Counted from the stretch's first letter, positions 23,037-35,566 are shown. The stretch is 64,000 bases of DNA from Acidobacteriota bacterium (GCA_019351975.1 JABBOG010000008.1:1-64000), one strand, 5' to 3'. Notes: generated by a model not told the origin, from the letters alone. Numbers and translations are program-made.

Positions 23037-23681
23037 CTAACGAAGGTAACCCACTTGTAACAGGCCCCGCTGGAACGCCGTTATCACGCCCGCTTGTCCT
23101 AGAGCAATCAAGATTTCTTCGACTGAATCCAGGTCAACTTCAGCATCGGAGAGGCGCGAAACAGCTATCGCAAACGTGTGGGATGACCTTCGGCGGAGCC
23201 GGACTCCACGCGTACTCGCGACGAGGGTCGCCCAGCGAGCGATATTGTCCCGGCCCGATTCTGCGACCCGGTGAATCTGCTGATCGGAGTACGCGGTCTT
23301 CGAATGCGAAGGGGTGTTGGTGTCCCGATTGGCCTTCAATGCGATCTCATGCCTTCTCAGGTAGTTTTCACGAATGCTCTCTAGAATCTTCACTAGATCA
23401 CTCGAGTGTCGACTGCGGCCGTGCCTACGAGCAGACATTTCAGCGGCGGCGCGTATAAGCCGGTTGGAATTCGCTGAGGTTATCGTGTCATCGCTTTGCG
23501 CAGTCAGCGCCGACGTCTGTGCCAAATGCTGCTGTGCGCCAACTGCGATAATGGAATATGGATACAGCCTGAAGTCCAACGACGATCCACCGATGGCTGC
23601 AGTGTTTGCCCCGAATTCAAACTCGCCAGACGCAGACGTTGGCTGAATCCAAGCAGTCTGGGCTTCTTCAAGTTCAAGCAC
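23037..23681 (-). CDS. hypothetical protein, partner of Fic gene
   Basis: Stop TAG directly followed by fic ATG; GTG start overlaps the preceding stop by 1 nt. No family recognised. Confidence 0.75.
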   Translation of the reverse strand: MLELEEAQTAWIQPTSASGEFEFGANTAAIGGSSLDFRLYPYSIIAVGAQQHLAQTSALTAQSDDTITSANSNRLIRAAAEMSARRHGRSRHSSDLVKILESIRENYLRRHEIALKANRDTNTPSHSKTAYSDQQIHRVAESGRDNIARWATLVASTRGVRLRRRSSHTFAIAVSRLSDAEVDLDSVEEILIALGQAGVITAFQRGLLQVGYLR

Positions 23682-24334
23682 TAAATCACCCCTTCTACAT
23701 CGAGCAGCCTTAAGGCCGATACTTCATCGGCGTGAAGCGCTAGTGCGATCTCCGCAAATCTTTCATCGTGTCTAAACGTGCGAGTAAGTCGATAAAACGC
23801 GCCCCCCACGATTTTTTTTGAGGCCTCTATTAGTAGAGAGCGCTCTGCGGATGCGACACTGATGCCGTAAAAGTCCGCGGCACCGAGTCTTCTTGAATTG
23901 ACCAACTCTGCTGTCTTCTTGCCGAAATCTAGATTTCCTGGTGAGACGTGAAAGACGAGTGTAATTTCTTGCGATTTGATGGGCGCCGAAACAAAGCTGG
24001 TGACAGCTTCGACGATCTTATCGAAAAGTTCCACAATCTGGGGAGCCATCTCCCAATCAGGATTGTTGATTCTGAAAGTAATCCTGTCGACCCCTAAGTT
24101 TATCGTGGTATTCAACTTATCCACGGTGACTACCAAGGCCGTCTCCGCGACGTTCTTAGCGTCTTGTCGAAACGCGAAATCCTCGAGAGCTACTTCGGTG
24201 CTGCTCAGTGCAGAAAAAAGCAGCGGGATAAATGGATTAGGGATTATCCACTTGTCGACCCAATGCCCTTGAAACTGTATCCGGTGTTCGAGCGCGGATT
24301 CCATGATGTCGGGGCTTGTCATATTGTCATCCAC
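23681..24334 (-). CDS. hypothetical protein, first gene of Fic-containing unit
   Basis: 218-codon ORF, coding-like composition, junction TAGTG with the downstream gene. No family recognised. Confidence 0.7.
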   Translation of the reverse strand: MDDNMTSPDIMESALEHRIQFQGHWVDKWIIPNPFIPLLFSALSSTEVALEDFAFRQDAKNVAETALVVTVDKLNTTINLGVDRITFRINNPDWEMAPQIVELFDKIVEAVTSFVSAPIKSQEITLVFHVSPGNLDFGKKTAELVNSRRLGAADFYGISVASAERSLLIEASKKIVGGAFYRLTRTFRHDERFAEIALALHADEVSALRLLDVEGVI

Positions 24335-24399
24335 ACAAAGAGTCTAGAACAAGATTTGTAATCGCGTATCGGGCCATGGTTTCCATTGAACAAGGAAGG

Positions 24400-25812
24400 C
24401 TAACGGCCGAAGCGTTGGTTGCCGCCCATTTGGGACATGAGGCGTTGTTGCATTTTGTTGCCGCCGCCGGAGCCCATGGTTTTGAACATTTTGGACATTT
24501 GGGCGTGTTGCTTGAGGAGGTTGTTGACCTCTTGCACGGTGGTGCCGGAGCCGAGGGCGATGCGTTTGCGGCGGCTGCCGTTGATGATGGAGGAGTTGCG
24601 GCGCTCCTTGTTGGTCATCGAGTCAATGATGGTTTCGACGCGGGAGAACTGCTTTTCGTCGATGGAGCTGGCGGCCTGCTGCATGCCGGCGAAGGGGCCG
24701 ACGGAGGGGAGCATCTTGAGGATGGACTGCATGGATCCAAGCTTTTTGATCTGACGGAGCTGGTCGCGGAAGTCTTCGAGGGTGAAGCCCTCGCCGGAGA
24801 AGGCTTTTTTGGCGAAGGCTTCGGCTTTGGACTTGTCGAGCTTTTCGTCGGCGCGTTCGAGCAGGGTGGCGATGTCGCCCATGCCGAGGATGCGGCTGAC
24901 GATGCGGTCGGGGTGGAAGGCTTCGAAGGCGTCGGGTTTTTCGCCGGTGCCGAGGAATTTGATGGGCTGGCCGGTGATCTGGCGGATGGAGAGGGCGGCG
25001 CCGCCGCGGGAGTCGCCGTCCATCTTGGTGAGGATGGCGCCGGTGATCTGGAGGTGGTCGTTGAAGGCTTTGGCGGAGTTGACGGCGTCCTGGCCGGTCA
25101 TGGCGTCGGCGACGAAGAGGATCTCGGAGGGGGAGAGGAGTGCCTTGAGCTGGGCCATCTCTGCCATAAGCGCCTCATCAATGCCGAGGCGGCCGGCGGT
25201 GTCGACGATGAGGATGTCGCAGGCGGAGTTGGTGGCTTCGCGGCGGGCTTCTTTGGCGAGGCGGAGGACGTCGGGGGTGCCTGGAGAAGCAGGTCCTCCG
25301 GCTGCGCCGAAGGATGACAAATCTAACTGCCCATCGTAGAGTTTGGCTTTGATGCTGGCGGCGACGACTTTGAGCTGCTCGCGGGCGGCGGGGCGGTAGA
25401 CGTCGACGGAGACGAGCATGGGGCGGTGGCCACCCTTTTGGAGCCAGGCGGCGAGCTTGCCGGAGGAGGTGGTTTTACCGGAGCCTTGCAGCCCGGCCAT
25501 GAGGATGACGGTGGGGGGCTGGGAGGCGAACTTGAAGCGGGCGGTGTCGCGGCCGAGGGTCTCGATGAGCTCGTCGCGGACGATCTTGACGATCTGCTCG
25601 GCGGGGGAGAGAGCGGTGGTGACGGTTGCTCCGAGGGATTTGGCGCGGATTTTTTCAATGAGATCGCGGGCGACGTCGAGGTTGACGTCGGATTCAAGGA
25701 GGGCGATGCGGATCTCGCGGAGAGCTTCGTTGATGTTCTCGTCGGTGAGGGTGCCCTGACCGCGGAGGGTTTTGAAGGAGCGCTGGAGTTTTTCGGAGAG
25801 GTTTTCAAACAT
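24400..25812 (-). CDS. ffh: signal recognition particle protein Ffh
   Basis: MFENLSEKLQRSFKTLRGQG, GLQGSGKTTSSGKLA, VDTAGRLGIDEALM, methionine-rich M domain. Confidence 0.97.
   Translation of the reverse strand: MFENLSEKLQRSFKTLRGQGTLTDENINEALREIRIALLESDVNLDVARDLIEKIRAKSLGATVTTALSPAEQIVKIVRDELIETLGRDTARFKFASQPPTVILMAGLQGSGKTTSSGKLAAWLQKGGHRPMLVSVDVYRPAAREQLKVVAASIKAKLYDGQLDLSSFGAAGGPASPGTPDVLRLAKEARREATNSACDILIVDTAGRLGIDEALMAEMAQLKALLSPSEILFVADAMTGQDAVNSAKAFNDHLQITGAILTKMDGDSRGGAALSIRQITGQPIKFLGTGEKPDAFEAFHPDRIVSRILGMGDIATLLERADEKLDKSKAEAFAKKAFSGEGFTLEDFRDQLRQIKKLGSMQSILKMLPSVGPFAGMQQAASSIDEKQFSRVETIIDSMTNKERRNSSIINGSRRKRIALGSGTTVQEVNNLLKQHAQMSKMFKTMGSGGGNKMQQRLMSQMGGNQRFGR
25281..25325. repeat. 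repeat-like segment inside ffh
   Basis: GGAGAAGCAGGTCCTCCGGCTGCGCCGAAGGATGACAAATC; shares the CCT..CGGCTGCGC..AGGATGACA pattern with the intergenic repeat at 25885-25944. Confidence 0.5.
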
Positions 25813-25884
25813 GGCTATGTAAGTTTAGCAGTCGTGGCTGGGTGGTGAGAAAGGTGCGGAGGGTGTGGGGAGGGCCGGAGTGCT

Positions 25885-25944
25885 TCGGGATCCTTCGACT
25901 GCGCAGCCCGCAAGGAGCGCGGGCTGCTCCGCTCAGGATGACAG
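25885..25944. repeat. REP-like intergenic palindromic repeat
   Basis: CGGGATCCTTCGACTGCGCAGCCCGCAAGGAGCGCGGGCTGCTCCGCTCAGGATGACAGG with internal stem GCAGCCCGC/GCGGGCTGC. Confidence 0.65.
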
Positions 25945-26046
25945 GTTGTTGGTTCGAGATGGAGGGGCGAAGGTGTGGCGTGGGAGGTGGTGGCGAAGGA
26001 GGTACGGGGGCTGGCGCTGGGGGCTGGGGCGCGCAAGAATCGTGGG

Positions 26047-27042
26047 ATGGGAATGGCTTCGGAGCGGGCTGTGAGCGGCGGTGCGCTGCTGCGGGAGTAT
26101 ATGACGCATCTGCGCGTGGAGCGAGGGCTGCGGCCGCTGAGCTGTGAGGCGTACCTGCGGGATTTGAAGATGTTTGCGGAGTTTCTGGAGGCGGAGAACA
26201 AGACGCTGCTGACGGCGGAGCAGGGGGATGTGAGCGGGTTTATGCAGCACCTGCGGGAGCATGGGGTGCAGTCGCGGTCGATTGCGAGGAAGCTGAGCTG
26301 CGTTCGGGGGGTGTACCGGTGGCTGCTGATGGATAAGCGGGTGAGGCGCGATCCGACGGTGAATATTGAGAGCCCGGCGAGCTGGAAGGTGTTGCCGAAG
26401 AGCCTGGCGGAGAGCGAGGTTACGGAGATGCTGGAGCGGACGGCCGCAGGGGCGAAGCGGGATGGAGCGGACGGGGGTGGGGCTCCAGGGACTGGGCTGC
26501 GGGACCACGCGATGCTGGAGCTGCTGTATGCGGGCGGGCTGCGGGTGGGAGAGATTGTGGCGCTGCGGCAGGAGGACCTGCGGCTGGATGTGGGGAGCGT
26601 GCAGGTGCGCGGAAAGGGGGATAAGGAACGGATGGTGCCGATTGGGCGGAGTGCGGTGGAGGCGCTGGAGGCTTATGTGCAGCGGGGACGGCCAGAGTTG
26701 GTTCGTGCGGGTTCGGGGATTCAGCGGGCGCTGTTTTTGAGCGTGCGGGGGAATCCGCTGACGGCGCAGGTGGTGTGGCAGATGGTGCGTGGGTTGAATC
26801 GGCAGGCGAGCCCGCATAAGCTGCGGCATAGTATGGCTACGCATATGGTGGAGCATGGCGCGGATTTGAGGACCGTGCAGACGCTGTTGGGGCACGCGGA
26901 TATTGCGACGACGCAGGTGTATACGCACCTGGCGATTGACCGGTTGAAGACGGTGCATCGGATGTGTCATCCGAGGGCGACGCGGCGGAAGGTGGGGCGC
27001 GAGGAAGCTGTTGGGGGTGGGGAAGTGGGAGTGGCGTCGTGA
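26047..27042 (+). CDS. tyrosine recombinase, XerD-like
   Basis: ORF 25975..27042; catalytic GLRVGE, HKLRHSMATHMVEHGADLRTVQTLLGHADIATTQVYTHL. Confidence 0.92.
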   Translation: MGMASERAVSGGALLREYMTHLRVERGLRPLSCEAYLRDLKMFAEFLEAENKTLLTAEQGDVSGFMQHLREHGVQSRSIARKLSCVRGVYRWLLMDKRVRRDPTVNIESPASWKVLPKSLAESEVTEMLERTAAGAKRDGADGGGAPGTGLRDHAMLELLYAGGLRVGEIVALRQEDLRLDVGSVQVRGKGDKERMVPIGRSAVEALEAYVQRGRPELVRAGSGIQRALFLSVRGNPLTAQVVWQMVRGLNRQASPHKLRHSMATHMVEHGADLRTVQTLLGHADIATTQVYTHLAIDRLKTVHRMCHPRATRRKVGREEAVGGGEVGVAS

Positions 27043-27051
27043 GAAGAAGCT

Positions 27052-27126
27052 TTCCCTCCGGGGCTAAAGCCCCTTTTGCTGATGATATCTTGATGGACGG
27101 GCTGAAGCCCGTCCCCTTCAAAGCCG
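27052..27126. repeat. double-hairpin intergenic repeat
   Basis: TTTCCCTCCGGGGCTAAAGCCCC...GATGGACGGGCTGAAGCCCGTCCCCTTCAAAGCC with two perfect palindromes (27061-27074, 27097-27114). Confidence 0.7.
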
Positions 27127-27157
27127 AATTGGCACGAGAGATTGATGAGGTGAAGGC

Positions 27158-28207
27158 GTGAGCGGGAGAGGGGAAGAGCGTGGACCCCAGCCATCTGCGA
27201 TGGAGCTGCGCGAGCATGGTGCATGTGGGACGTTTGGTGTGCTGGCGGAGCGGTTTTTGCGGATGCTGCGGGATGAGCGCGGTGCTTCGGACCATACGCT
27301 GCGTGCGTATACGCGGGAGGTGCGGGGGGTTGCGGGGTTTCTGACGGAGATGCTGGGTGAGGATGCGGCGATGCGGGATGTGGAGCACACGCATATCCGG
27401 GCATATATGGGAACGCTGATGGATCGGGGGTTGACGAAGGCGAGTGTGGCTCGGGCGCTGGCGGCGGTACGGAGCTGGTTCAAGTGGGCGGCGAAGGCGG
27501 GGCTGGTGGAGAGTAATCCGGCGCTGCTGGTGAGGACGCCAAAGCTGCCGAAGCATCTGCCGCGGGTGCCGAGCATGGAGGAGGTGAATCGGGTGCTGGA
27601 TTCTATGGGTCCTGCGCGGACGGCGGGACGGGCGTCGCGCAAGACGGAGGATGCAGGGGTGGCGTTCGAGGCAAGCTGGCCGGAGCGGGAGCGGGTGATC
27701 TTTGAGCTGCTGTATGGGTGCGGGATTCGGAACTCGGAGCTGGTGGGGCTGAACATGGATTCGATTCATTGGAACGACGACGCGGTGCGCGTGTTCGGCA
27801 AGGGAAAGAAAGAGAGACTGGTGCCGCTGGGGGATGCGGCGGCGGAGTCTGTGCGGGCTTACCTGCCGCTGCGGCAGGCGAAGCTGGAGGCTGCGGGGAA
27901 GGGGAAGCTGGTGCATGATGGGCCGCTGCTGGTGAATGCACGGATGCGTGGAACGTGCCGGTTGACGACGCGGAGTGTGGGGAGGATTGTGAAGTCGATT
28001 GCGCTGAGCGGGGGGCTGGCGGCGGATGTGCATCCGCACACGCTGCGGCATGCGTTTGGGACGCACATGCTGGAGGAAGGTGCGGACCTGCGGGCGATTC
28101 AGGAGATGCTGGGGCACGAGCGGCTGAGTACGACGCAGCGGTATACGCAGTTGACGGTGGGGCAGGTGCAGCGGGTGTACGACGAGACGCACCCGAGGGC
28201 GAAGTAG
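27158..28207 (+). CDS. tyrosine recombinase, XerC-like
   Basis: [52 protein letters not shown]. Confidence 0.93.
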   Translation: MSGRGEERGPQPSAMELREHGACGTFGVLAERFLRMLRDERGASDHTLRAYTREVRGVAGFLTEMLGEDAAMRDVEHTHIRAYMGTLMDRGLTKASVARALAAVRSWFKWAAKAGLVESNPALLVRTPKLPKHLPRVPSMEEVNRVLDSMGPARTAGRASRKTEDAGVAFEASWPERERVIFELLYGCGIRNSELVGLNMDSIHWNDDAVRVFGKGKKERLVPLGDAAAESVRAYLPLRQAKLEAAGKGKLVHDGPLLVNARMRGTCRLTTRSVGRIVKSIALSGGLAADVHPHTLRHAFGTHMLEEGADLRAIQEMLGHERLSTTQRYTQLTVGQVQRVYDETHPRAK

Positions 28208-28215
28208 AGACGGGG

Positions 28216-29331
28216 TCAGTCGGCTGCGAGGTGGAGCTGCTGCTGCTGCAGCAGGTGAAGGAGAGCAGACTCGTCGTTGCGGAGGGCGCGATGGGAGGCT
28301 CCCTTCTCTGCGTCGGAGAGTTGGTCGAGAGCTTTGGTCATGTGTCCGCTGAGATAGGCGTCGAGGACGGCGGGATGGACGTAGCACTTGCGGCAGACGG
28401 AGGGCGTGTTGCCGAGGCGTTCGGAGACGGCGGTGATGGCCTGGACCACGTTTTTTTTGAGCTGGGCGGGGGAGTCGCAGGGTTCGAATTCGCGCAGGGT
28501 GAGGCAGGCGAGGATGGTGCCTGCCCAGGTGCGGAAGTCCTTGGCGGTGAAGTGCTGCTGGGTGATCTCGAAGAGATAGTCGTTGACGTTGGTGGAGTCG
28601 ATGGTGTGGGGGTTGCCGTCGTTGTCGAGGTATTCGAAGAGCTCGTAGCCGGGGGTGTCGCGGCAGGATTTGACGATGCGTGCGAGGCGGCGGTCGGTGA
28701 GGTTGATGGTATGGCGGACGCCGCTTTTGCCTTTGAAGCTGAAGGTGAGTGTGGAACCGTGGATCGCAACGTGACGGCGCTGCATGGTGGTGAGGCCGTA
28801 GGATTGATTTTCGCGCGCGTACTCGGGGTTGCCGATGCGGATGAAGGTGGTTTCGAGGAGGCGGACGATGGTGGCGAGGACTTTCTCGCGGGGGAGACCG
28901 GGAAGGGAGAGGTCGTGCTCGACGCGGTGGCGGATGGAGGGAAGGGCGTTGCCGAAGTGGAGCATGTGCTCGTATTTGGCCTCGTCGCGGGTGGCGCGCC
29001 AGCGGGGGTGGTAGCGGCTCTGCTTGCGTCCGCGAGCGTCGCGCCCGGTGGCCTGGAGGTGGCCGTTGGGGTTGGTGCAGATCCAGACGGAGGTCCATGC
29101 GGGAGGGATGGCGAGAGACTTGATGCGGGCGAGGGTGTCGGCGTCGCGGAGGGGGTGGCCCTCGGGGTCGAGGTAACGAAAACCGTTGCGGACGCGCTTG
29201 CGGGTGATGCCGGGGCGGTTGTCGTAGACGTAACGCAGACCGGCGGCCAGGGCGGAGTCAAGGGGTGAGGGAAGGTCTGCTGCGATGGGCTGCAGTTGTT
29301 TCGGGGGCCTCTTGGGTGAAGCGGGGTTCAT
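28216..29331 (-). CDS. DNA topoisomerase IB (poxvirus-type)
   Basis: RYLDPEGHPLRDADTLARIKSLAIPPAWTSVWICTNPNGHLQATGRDARGRKQSRYHPRWRATRDEAKYEHM; KDFRTWAGTILA. Confidence 0.93.
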   Translation of the reverse strand: MNPASPKRPPKQLQPIAADLPSPLDSALAAGLRYVYDNRPGITRKRVRNGFRYLDPEGHPLRDADTLARIKSLAIPPAWTSVWICTNPNGHLQATGRDARGRKQSRYHPRWRATRDEAKYEHMLHFGNALPSIRHRVEHDLSLPGLPREKVLATIVRLLETTFIRIGNPEYARENQSYGLTTMQRRHVAIHGSTLTFSFKGKSGVRHTINLTDRRLARIVKSCRDTPGYELFEYLDNDGNPHTIDSTNVNDYLFEITQQHFTAKDFRTWAGTILACLTLREFEPCDSPAQLKKNVVQAITAVSERLGNTPSVCRKCYVHPAVLDAYLSGHMTKALDQLSDAEKGASHRALRNDESALLHLLQQQQLHLAAD

Positions 29332-29376
29332 GAGGCTTTAGATGCGCGACGAAGCAGAGGAGCGGCTTAGCGTGGG

Positions 29377-29700
29377 TCAGTAGCGGGGGACGGAGGGATC
29401 GATGGAGCGAGACCATGCGTCGATGCCGCCGGCGACGGACTGGGCTTTGTCGAAGCCCTGCTGGCGGAGCCATGAAGCGACGGAGAGCGAGCGGGCGCCG
29501 TGGTGGCAGAGGACGAGGATAGGCGCGTCTTCGTCGAGTTCCTGGTGGGCGCGGCCGGGGATCTCGTTCATGGGGATGAGGGTGCTGCCTTCGATGTGCG
29601 CGGTGGCGTGCTCCCATGGCTCGCGGACGTCGAGGAGAAGGGGAGGTGTGGTGGAGGCGAGTTGCTGCTGGAGCTGGTCTACGGTGATTTCGAGGTCCAT
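29377..29700 (-). CDS. rhodanese-domain protein
   Basis: PLLLDVREPWEHATAHIEGSTLIPMNEIPGR, active-site loop LCHHGARS. Confidence 0.92.
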   Translation of the reverse strand: MDLEITVDQLQQQLASTTPPLLLDVREPWEHATAHIEGSTLIPMNEIPGRAHQELDEDAPILVLCHHGARSLSVASWLRQQGFDKAQSVAGGIDAWSRSIDPSVPRY

Positions 29701-29823
29701 ATGGATTGAGGATACAAGGTTGGAGTGACGAACGGCGAGGACGGCGCGCGGTCGCGGGGGAGGATGTTGAGAAAAAAGCAGTCGTTTTCACAACAATTTT
29801 CGGGAGCCGGGTTTTGATGGGAC

Positions 29824-31173
29824 ATGGACACCATTGGATCACCATCTTTGCTGCGTTGGCGGCCGGTCGCTGTGACTTTGGCCATTGTGCTTCTGGCAGG
29901 TTGCGGAGGCGGTTCGAGGAGCACGTCCGGTGGTGGGACGGGTGGGACTGGAGGGACGGGTGGAACGGGAGGGACGGGTGGAACGGGGAGTGGTGGCGGG
30001 GTGGGCGGTGCAGCATGTACGACGCCTCCGGTGACCATCAACCATACGACGAGCGGCCAGAACCCGAACCCGAATCAGCTGGTGTTTTTGAGCAAGAGCG
30101 CCTATCCGCAGGCGGTGTGCAACGACGGAACGCAGGGCGCGTATGTGCTGCGGGCGGGGCAGGGATCGGGTGTGAACCGATGGGTGATTTCGCTGGAGGG
30201 TGGGAGCGACTGCTACGACAATACGAGTTGCTCAAGCCGCGCGGCAGGGTCTCCGAAGCTAGTGAGCACGGCCCCTTTCGCTAGCGATCCGTCGCTGGCA
30301 CCGGGGATGGGAGGACTGCTGTCATCGACGCCGACGACGAATCCGGACTTCTATGACGCGAACGAGGTGCAGATCATCTACTGCTCGAGCGATGACTGGT
30401 CGGGCGCGAAGGCCGGTGCGGGGACGTTCAATGCCAGCGACGACACGACGTGGAACTTTCAGGGGCGGGCGATTCTGGACGCGGCGATTGCGGACCTGAA
30501 GGCGAACCATGGGTTGAACAGCGCGACCGAGGTGATGCTGACGGGGCAGTCTGCGGGCGGGCTGGGTGTGTATGTGAATACCAACGATGTGGCGAAGCTG
30601 GTGCCGACGTCGGCGCGGTTTGTGTCCTACTCGGACGCGGCGTTCTACGACGAAGTGAATGTGTTCAATCCGGGTGTGGCGGCACCTTATGACGATCCGT
30701 CGCAGGCGCCGGCGCAGGACTCGACCAAGGGTGTCGGTATCGTGCTGTGGAATGGGACGGGCGATGCTGCGTGTGCGGCTTTGGCGACGACCAATGCGGA
30801 GCAGTTGGGATGCTACAACTCACAGCAACTGCTGGCGGCGAACGGTACGATCACGCTGCCGATGCTGGTGAGCGAAGCGCAGCAGGACCAGGCGCAGCTA
30901 AGTTCGAACGGGGTCACCGCGTTTGCCGGCAATCTCACGTCGCAGGAGCAGGCGTATATCCAATATTTTGCGGCGAATATGCGGGCGGGCCTGGCAACAA
31001 CGAACGGCAATGTGTCGATCTTCTCGCCAGACGTGCTCGTACATGTGGAAGCGACGGATCCGACGCTGTTCGTTCAGTCACAGACGTTTCCGAGCGGCCA
31101 GATCACGTTGCAGCAGGTCGTTGGGGCCTGGTACAAAGCACCCTGCACGGTACAGCGGGACATCGCGAACTGA
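29824..31173 (+). CDS. pectinacetylesterase/Notum-like secreted lipoprotein
   Basis: Lipobox LLAGC, Gly/Thr linker, YVLRAGQGSGVNRWVISLEGGSDCYD, nucleophile TGQSAGGLG. Confidence 0.8.
   Translation: MDTIGSPSLLRWRPVAVTLAIVLLAGCGGGSRSTSGGGTGGTGGTGGTGGTGGTGSGGGVGGAACTTPPVTINHTTSGQNPNPNQLVFLSKSAYPQAVCNDGTQGAYVLRAGQGSGVNRWVISLEGGSDCYDNTSCSSRAAGSPKLVSTAPFASDPSLAPGMGGLLSSTPTTNPDFYDANEVQIIYCSSDDWSGAKAGAGTFNASDDTTWNFQGRAILDAAIADLKANHGLNSATEVMLTGQSAGGLGVYVNTNDVAKLVPTSARFVSYSDAAFYDEVNVFNPGVAAPYDDPSQAPAQDSTKGVGIVLWNGTGDAACAALATTNAEQLGCYNSQQLLAANGTITLPMLVSEAQQDQAQLSSNGVTAFAGNLTSQEQAYIQYFAANMRAGLATTNGNVSIFSPDVLVHVEATDPTLFVQSQTFPSGQITLQQVVGAWYKAPCTVQRDIAN
29935..29988 (+). repeat. three 18-bp tandem units coding Gly/Thr linker
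   Basis: GGGACGGGTGGGACTGGA / GGGACGGGTGGAACGGGA / GGGACGGGTGGAACGGGG. Confidence 0.85.
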
Positions 31174-31192
31174 GGTCGCGCTGTCCGAAGAG

Positions 31193-34237
<3,045 letters not shown>

Positions 34238-34364
34238 AACGGTAACCTTCCAGAATCGTGAGAGGCGGAAATCGCCTAACTATCAGTGTAAATGGTGGGG
34301 AGCTTTCGACGTAAATGGGCCTGCCGCGGTATGAGCCGCGAATCCGATTGGAAAGAGGCGCGGG

Positions 34365-35279
34365 TTACTTGTCGTGGAAGAATTTGTGGTCGATATCTGG
34401 CCAGAACTCTTTCAGGACGAAGGTTGCGGCGTCTAAACCGACGTCGAGGGCCCAGCCATTTGCAGTATTGGAGAGGGTGCGCTGCGCTGACGGATAGTAG
34501 AGGTTGGAGATGCCTGCGGAGGCTCCGGCGCCGACGATTTCGCTGATATTGAAGGTGTCATGGCCGGAGTCGGAGCGTGTGACGAAGGCGCGGCTGAGGG
34601 CGTATCCGGTGCGTCTGTAGAAGCCGCCGTGGCCTAAGGTGTAGTAGCGGGTGTCTTCGTGCGTCAGGCTGGGGACGATGAACTCCACCATGTAGTTTTC
34701 GACGGTCTGATCGACCGTGGTATGCCAGATATATCGTCCGAAGGCGACCCCACCATGGCCGAACTGTGGAACGGAGTTGCGGCCTAAGTCGTAGCCTGCG
34801 AGAAGGGCAGGAATGACGGTTGATGAGTAGTCGAGCGAGTCCTGGCTGGCGGTGACGAACTTATCTTTGACCGATTGAGGAGGCAGCTTCTGGTCGGCAC
34901 TGACGGCACGGAAGTTGGGGACGACGCCGAGGATGCGTTTGGTCTGTTGTGGGCTGTAGGGTCCGGATGATGGCTGCGACGCCTGGCCAGGCGTGGAGGT
35001 CTCTGGCTGCTGCGGCGTGTCGCTGGGCGCGGATGGGCTGGCTGCCTGGGTGCCGTCTACGCTCGAAGAAAAAGGCTGGACTGAGCTCAAGAGTGTGTTG
35101 GGCGTAAGCAGCGGAGAGGGAGTTGGCTGGCTGCCCGCTGGAACCAGCTGGCTGCCGAAGAGCGGTGACACCGGGAGGTTGGATGCGACGGTTTGCTGGG
35201 CGTTCATCGATAGTGCGTAAAGAGGTGCGAGGGCGGTGAGCAGCGATGCCGCCAGACGTTTCAATGAGATGGTGTGCAT
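34365..35279 (-). CDS. secreted/outer-membrane hypothetical protein
   Basis: Signal peptide MHTISLKRLAASLLTALAPLYALSMNAQ, Pro/Ser/Thr linker, conserved-looking C-terminal domain. Confidence 0.65.
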   Translation of the reverse strand: MHTISLKRLAASLLTALAPLYALSMNAQQTVASNLPVSPLFGSQLVPAGSQPTPSPLLTPNTLLSSVQPFSSSVDGTQAASPSAPSDTPQQPETSTPGQASQPSSGPYSPQQTKRILGVVPNFRAVSADQKLPPQSVKDKFVTASQDSLDYSSTVIPALLAGYDLGRNSVPQFGHGGVAFGRYIWHTTVDQTVENYMVEFIVPSLTHEDTRYYTLGHGGFYRRTGYALSRAFVTRSDSGHDTFNISEIVGAGASAGISNLYYPSAQRTLSNTANGWALDVGLDAATFVLKEFWPDIDHKFFHDK

Positions 35280-35566
35280 GGTCTCCCTTGAGCGATGCTT
35301 GTAGTTTAAACCTGGGCCGCGTGAGCGGAAACGGCGTTCAGGGAGTGAATTGAGGCCTGCCTTCAAAGCGTACGACACGCATCCAGAGGAAATGTTTCGT
35401 TTGGATACGGGGTGGTCCAGTCTATTGTGCGATCGGCTTTGACTCTATTCTACCCATCGACGCTTTGGAAAAAGATGACGCGGGAAGGACGGAAACGGGA
35501 TTATGCTCGTAGGATCTGTGAACGTGTTCGTTAGACGAGCGCAGGCGTCTGGTAGTTTCTTATTGA

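Noticed and set aside
26047-28207. Integron or phage integrase module
   Set aside because: Both recombinases look like chromosomal XerC/XerD; no attC array, cassette genes or phage genes nearby.
26837-29098. 753-aa ORF on - strand
   Set aside because: Arg/Pro/His-rich antisense shadow of the xerC-like gene and an alternative frame over topoisomerase IB; no recognisable domain.
28338-29261. 307-aa Ser/Thr/Pro-rich ORF on - strand
   Set aside because: Alternative frame of topoisomerase IB with low-complexity composition.
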